A stretch of DNA of 25,024 nt, taken from positions 1 to 25,024 of IMG/VR virus record IMGVR_UViG_3300036806_000225; one strand, 5' to 3'. The notes below the pieces were generated by a model, which saw nothing but the letters and a program-made list of their open reading frames with translations, was not told the DNA's origin and did not search any database. The DNA is from a virus. How positions within the stretch are numbered: position 1 is the stretch's first letter; each line of letters opens with the position of its first letter. Positions 22,540 through 25,024 of this stretch are shown piece after piece. The position numbers and the translations under genes were made by a program.

Positions 22540-23058
22540 ATGGAGGAACAGGAGCAGGAGGAGGAAACCCGGGGGTACGGCCCCTGGGCTGGCTTCACCT
22601 TGGTCGCGACGGGATTCCTGCTCGCCGCCGGTGCCGCAGCCTGGGTCAGGCCCTGGGCAGCCACTCCCGCTGCCGCCCCACCCGCAGCACCGACCATGCC
22701 GGCCGGGGCCATCACCTACCAGCCCCCACTGAACAACGCCGGCCCGTTTATGGTGCATACCGGGGGCTTCGCCGACTGGGTCGCAAACTGGCCCTGGTGG
22801 GCCGCCTGGGCTGTCCCCTGGACGTTCGTTCTCGTCGCGGTCACGGTGTTCGCATGCGCGGTGGCGTACCTGATCGGCAAGCCCGAGCGCAAGCACCGCA
22901 AAGCTCCCGCACCAGCCATGGCCGCCCAGCCGCAGCCGGTGGCCAGCAACGGCGGCGACATCTGGCATCCCCTGCCCGGCGACACGGACTCGTTCAGTGT
23001 CCGTGCGCTTGAGCGGGCGCTGCGCGACGGTGACGCCGCTAGCCCCGTGCCACGATGA
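22540..23058 (+). CDS. Two-span membrane protein, 172 aa
   Basis: A short acidic N-terminus (EEQEQEEETRG) is followed by one membrane span (FTLVATGFLLAAGAAAWV, about 19-36), an Ala/Pro-rich external loop and a second span (WTFVLVAVTVFACAVAYLIG, about 93-112), then a basic stop-transfer KPERKHRK and a cytoplasmic tail. Both ends therefore likely face the cytoplasm. GGGGGGAG lies upstream of the ATG. The preceding 123 bp (22417-22539) holds AT-richer sequence that may contain a promoter. No lysis or defence motif is seen. Function unknown. Confidence 0.65.
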   Translation: MEEQEQEEETRGYGPWAGFTLVATGFLLAAGAAAWVRPWAATPAAAPPAAPTMPAGAITYQPPLNNAGPFMVHTGGFADWVANWPWWAAWAVPWTFVLVAVTVFACAVAYLIGKPERKHRKAPAPAMAAQPQPVASNGGDIWHPLPGDTDSFSVRALERALRDGDAASPVPR

Positions 23059-23260
23059 GGCCACCGGCACACGACTGCTCGTGCTTGCGCTTGTCGGCCG
23101 CGCGCTCCACGAACTGGCGCTGAGTGTTCGCCACCCACGTCTTCCCGCAGAACACCTCCCCCGAGGTGCAGCACAAGATCGCGGGCAGGCGGACGGGGGC
23201 ACCCATCACGTCACCAGCACCTGCGGTCGTAGACGGGTTCGGCGTGTATGTGGTGCTCAA
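23039..23260 (-). CDS. Small Cys-containing hypothetical protein, 73 aa
   Basis: Not recognised. The N-terminal third is Thr/Ser/Pro-rich and flexible; the rest has LCCTSGEVFCGKTWV, a basic helix (QFVERAADKRKHEQSC) and a short end. CC, C and H-x4-C might bind zinc. I prefer TTG at 23260, as AGGAGGGG lies directly upstream; an ATG at 23305 is in frame but has no site. Its 3' end overlaps the membrane-protein gene by 20 nt and its start is 29 bp from the divergent GmhB-like gene. Confidence 0.55.
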   Translation of the reverse strand: MSTTYTPNPSTTAGAGDVMGAPVRLPAILCCTSGEVFCGKTWVANTQRQFVERAADKRKHEQSCAGGLIVARG

Positions 23261-23289
23261 CTGCCCCTCCTGATAGTTAGGCTCAGAGA

Positions 23290-23820
23290 ATGCCCCCCAG
23301 GCCAATCGTTCCCGACCGTGCGGTACCCGTCCTGTACCTGGACCTGGATGGCACCGTCCGCCACGGCAAGGACGAGCTGGGCCGGTTCGTCAACGGCCCC
23401 GAGGACGTGGTGGTCTTCCCGGAGGCGCTGGAGATGATGCGCCGCTGGAAGCAAGATGGTGGCCGGATCATCGGCGTCAGCAACCAGGGTGGTGTCGCAC
23501 TCGGCCTTGTGTCCTACGACAAGGTCGCGGCGGCGATGGGCGTGACCTACGCCAGGACAGAGCGGCTGTTCGACAAGATCGCGTTCTGCGTCCACCACCC
23601 CAGGGCAGAACACCCCGAGATGGCCCGCTGCTGGTGCCGCAAGCCCTCACCCGGCCTGATCATCGAGTCAGCACTTGAGGTGGCGCAGCAGCACGGCGAG
23701 TTCTACCCGCCGTACATGGGGCTCATGGTCGGCGACCGTCCCGAGGACGAGGAATGCGCCCGGCTGGCCGGGCTCGATTTCCAGTGGGCCTCTGACTGGC
23801 GGAAGCAGGCTGTCAATTGA
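23290..23820 (+). CDS. HAD phosphatase, GmhB/HisB-N-like
   Basis: The features fit the D,D-heptose 1,7-bisphosphate phosphatase / histidinol-phosphatase branch of HAD enzymes: DLDGT at residues 18-22 (Asp18 nucleophile, Asp20 acid), VSNQGG with Ser64, a zinc loop with Cys100, His102, Cys114 and Cys116 (CVHHP ... CWCRKPSPG), Lys118 and GDRPED with Asp149 and Asp153. The 176-residue length is typical. A weak GATAGT lies 12 bases before the ATG and no ribosome binding site is evident. In this window it may make a heptose- or sugar-phosphate precursor for the glycosyltransferases, but substrate choice cannot be seen. Confidence 0.83.
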   Translation: MPPRPIVPDRAVPVLYLDLDGTVRHGKDELGRFVNGPEDVVVFPEALEMMRRWKQDGGRIIGVSNQGGVALGLVSYDKVAAAMGVTYARTERLFDKIAFCVHHPRAEHPEMARCWCRKPSPGLIIESALEVAQQHGEFYPPYMGLMVGDRPEDEECARLAGLDFQWASDWRKQAVN

Positions 23821-24482
23821 CCGATCCGCCCGTGGTGCACGAGGACGGCACCGTCGTGTCGACCGAACCGGAGCCGTCGCTGATCGTGCTGCGGATGGAA
23901 TGGCCCGGCGGTGCCTACCGCGAGTACACGGTGAGGCAACCTCTTGAGTTCACGTTCGCCGTCGCACCGTCGGGCGGCAATGGGCGCAGCGAGCCGAAGA
24001 TCGCGCTCATGTTCGCGGGCAACCCGCAGGCGGGCGGGGTGCAGGTCAGGCAGGAAGGCGCGGTCTTAGCCCCCGTCCGGTGGTGGCGGCAACTGGTCGG
24101 CGAAGATGATGCCCGAGTCGTCCCAGTCGTGCCAGTAGGTGACCTTGCGGATCATCACCCGGTCGCCCTGCATCGTGAACTCGACCGAGCGCACCCGCGG
24201 GCATTCCCGGCCGTGCAGCCCACCGCAGGTCTGGCAGGGACCGGGGTGGATCTTCCCGCACTGGGTGCAGGGGTTTCCGGTGGGTGGCTCGAACTGGGCG
24301 TACAGGTGGCGGATCTCGTCCGGGCCGAGGTCTTCCATGCCCGTCTCCGCCGGGCGGCGGGCCAGCTCAGTGCGGGCCTCGCGCAGATCCGTCCGCGCGT
24401 CGCGGAGCTTGCGGCGCAGGCGGGCGAGTTCGGCCGCATCGTCAGCCAGTGGTGGTCACCACCCCTCCAGGGATGTTCGTAG
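23817..24482 (+). CDS. Beta-rich hypothetical protein; 3' half doubtful
   Basis: Opens with TTG overlapping the GmhB-like stop (TTGA). The first ~83 residues look coding: SLIVLRMEWPGGAYREYTV, then LEFTFAVAPSGG and IALMFAGNPQAGG. Past about 24066 the frame stays open to 24482 but runs antisense to a convincing zinc protein, so the extra ~138 residues are probably not real protein. A TAG at 24067-24069 in the next frame lies just where other convergent pairs in this window end. Either one base is extra here or the gene truly overlaps its neighbour. Confidence 0.4.
   Translation: MTDPPVVHEDGTVVSTEPEPSLIVLRMEWPGGAYREYTVRQPLEFTFAVAPSGGNGRSEPKIALMFAGNPQAGGVQVRQEGAVLAPVRWWRQLVGEDDARVVPVVPVGDLADHHPVALHRELDRAHPRAFPAVQPTAGLAGTGVDLPALGAGVSGGWLELGVQVADLVRAEVFHARLRRAAGQLSAGLAQIRPRVAELAAQAGEFGRIVSQWWSPPLQGCS
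24066..24449 (-). CDS. Coiled-coil plus zinc protein; start uncertain
   Basis: The best part runs from ATG 24338: CTQCGKIHPGPCQTCGG and GRECPRV give two Cys pairs, then a small beta domain (VEFTMQGDRVMIRKVTYW, GIIFADQL), a layout known from small actinophage proteins. Upstream, in frame, lies a clear amphipathic coiled coil (AELARLRRKLRDARTDL, then REARTELARRP), so the true start is further up. Before that only a TGA (24453 side) and a CTG at 24449 are found; CTG would overlap the preceding stop by eight bases. The start could be a non-standard codon or the sequence could be one base off. Confidence 0.6.
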   Translation of the reverse strand: MADDAAELARLRRKLRDARTDLREARTELARRPAETGMEDLGPDEIRHLYAQFEPPTGNPCTQCGKIHPGPCQTCGGLHGRECPRVRSVEFTMQGDRVMIRKVTYWHDWDDSGIIFADQLPPPPDGG

Positions 24483-24660
24483 TGGTGGTGGAGGTCCATG
24501 TCTGCGGCCAGGCGCTGCCCGTGACCGAGATGGGCCCAGGGTCATCGCCGCCGCCAAGCACGGCCTTCACGCCACCATCCGGGCCGCAGCGGTGGGTATC
24601 GACGTGCGGTGCCACGACGGCATCGCAGCGAGGGCAGATCCACGGCTTGCGCTCAGCCAT
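24442..24660 (-). CDS. Small CxxC protein with Thr-rich tail, 72 aa
   Basis: Not recognised. AAGGAGG four bases upstream of the ATG at 24660 gives a firm start; a longer frame to 24918 has no such site. The N-terminus has WICPRCDAVV and a later HRCG, likely one zinc site. The C-terminal third is a low-complexity Thr/Gly/Trp-rich stretch (TSTTTTNIPGGVVTTTG) that may be surface-exposed. It leads into the coiled-coil zinc gene. Confidence 0.62.
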   Translation of the reverse strand: MAERKPWICPRCDAVVAPHVDTHRCGPDGGVKAVLGGGDDPGPISVTGSAWPQTWTSTTTTNIPGGVVTTTG

Positions 24661-24844
24661 CAGGCCTCCTTGGGGGTAAGTGGTACCGGGCGCAGGCAGC
24701 AGTCGGTAACGGGCAACTGAAAGGTGGGCCGCCCTGCTCCTGCCTTCGCTCCTGCGTGCGTCCACCGCCGCGGTGGCCCGGAGGCGCAAATGGGCCTTGA
24801 GAACTGCGGGCGGGGTCGGCACGGGCCGCGTTGACGCCCGGCAC
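24653..24844 (-). CDS. Short Pro/Arg-rich frame, 63 aa, doubtful
   Basis: A GTG at 24844 opens a frame ending eight bases inside the next gene, with CPLPTAACARYHLPP near its end resembling a Cys-pair tail. Its ribosome binding site would have to be AAGGAGG about 20 bases up, which is too far. A competing frame (24660-24884) ends at TGATG, just before the next ATG. One of the two may be a real small gene. Confidence 0.3.
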   Translation of the reverse strand: MPGVNAARADPARSSQGPFAPPGHRGGGRTQERRQEQGGPPFSCPLPTAACARYHLPPRRPDG

Positions 24845-24862
24845 CAGGATCTGGGGGCGGCC

Positions 24863-25024
24863 TTAGTCCTCCTTGCAGTGGCAAGGGCCGCCGTTGTGTG
24901 CTTCTGCGCGGTGCTCAAGGAGTTGCACGAGCTTCATGTCGCCCTGCTGCTGTGCTCTCACGTACATGGCATCAAGGCCGTCCAGGATCACGTCCTGGCC
25001 GTCTATGTTCACGACGCCAACGCT
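24863..25024 (-). CDS. Small helical protein, 5' end at or past window edge
   Basis: The frame is open to the window end and reads VNIDGQDVILDGLDAMYVRA, then a helix (QLLEHRAEAHNG) and a CHCKED tail before TAA. A GTG at 25012 could start a 49-residue protein, but no ribosome binding site is seen before it, so the gene may continue beyond the window. Not recognised. Confidence 0.55.
   Translation of the reverse strand, partial: SVGVVNIDGQDVILDGLDAMYVRAQQQGDMKLVQLLEHRAEAHNGGPCHCKED

Noticed and set aside
1-25024. tRNA genes and CRISPR arrays
   Set aside because: No cloverleaf-like segment with a T-arm consensus and no regular repeat-spacer series was seen by eye; a tRNA search program could still find a divergent one.

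Overview
The window reads as a piece of a high-GC double-stranded DNA tailed phage (or prophage) of an actinomycete. The evidence is a leftward block of head genes (portal, MuF-like minor head protein, XkdF-type prohead protease, scaffold-like protein, major capsid protein), many very small genes joined by ATGA or GTGA overlaps, and several small protein types common in Streptomyces-like hosts and their phages (a DUF6221-like protein, Cys-pair zinc proteins, a short helix-turn-helix protein). No large terminase or tail gene is visible, so this is not a whole genome.

Layout. From 1 to about 6.6 kb there is a sugar and small-molecule modification region. On the minus strand lie a nucleotide-sugar dehydrogenase, a 2OG-Fe dioxygenase, a methyltransferase, a GT2-type and a GT4-type glycosyltransferase and an HNH endonuclease. 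Small plus-strand genes, mostly Cys-rich, are threaded between them. From 6.6 to 8.1 kb there is a short plus-strand operon ending in a hairpin, then a LAGLIDADG homing endonuclease. From 8.1 to 16.9 kb there is the minus-strand head block, read right to left: a tiny membrane protein, MuF-like protein, HAD-like protein, Ig-like protein, two small beta-rich proteins, protease, an 870-residue scaffold-like protein and the major capsid protein. The portal gene (17.9-21.3 kb) is separated from this block by a plus-strand PadR regulator and a zinc-ribbon gene. From 21.4 kb to the right end there are small accessory genes on both strands, including a GmhB-like HAD phosphatase.

Main observations. 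(1) The major capsid gene appears to be interrupted by a compact group I intron of about 301 nt (8242-8542, minus strand). The unspliced frame stops just inside it. A matching C-terminal exon lies beyond it and ends exactly where the opposite-strand LAGLIDADG gene ends. (2) The portal protein is fused to a 2H phosphoesterase domain, a complete Nudix domain and a further C-terminal domain, giving 1146 residues. This would put two nucleotide-processing enzymes on the portal vertex, and anti-defence activity is one testable idea. (3) Four convergent pairs share a 4-nt palindromic stop (CTAG or TTAA), and four divergent pairs have start codons only 26-33 nt apart, often with a -10-like hexamer 6-7 nt before the plus-strand start, which suggests leaderless transcripts. 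(4) Two genes look one base out of frame at their 5' ends (GT4 and HAD-like), either from real changes or from sequence errors.

The genes plausibly work together as follows: the head block builds the capsid and portal, and the glycosyltransferase, methyltransferase, dioxygenase and sugar-nucleotide genes may decorate virion proteins or the host surface. The target is not shown by the sequence.
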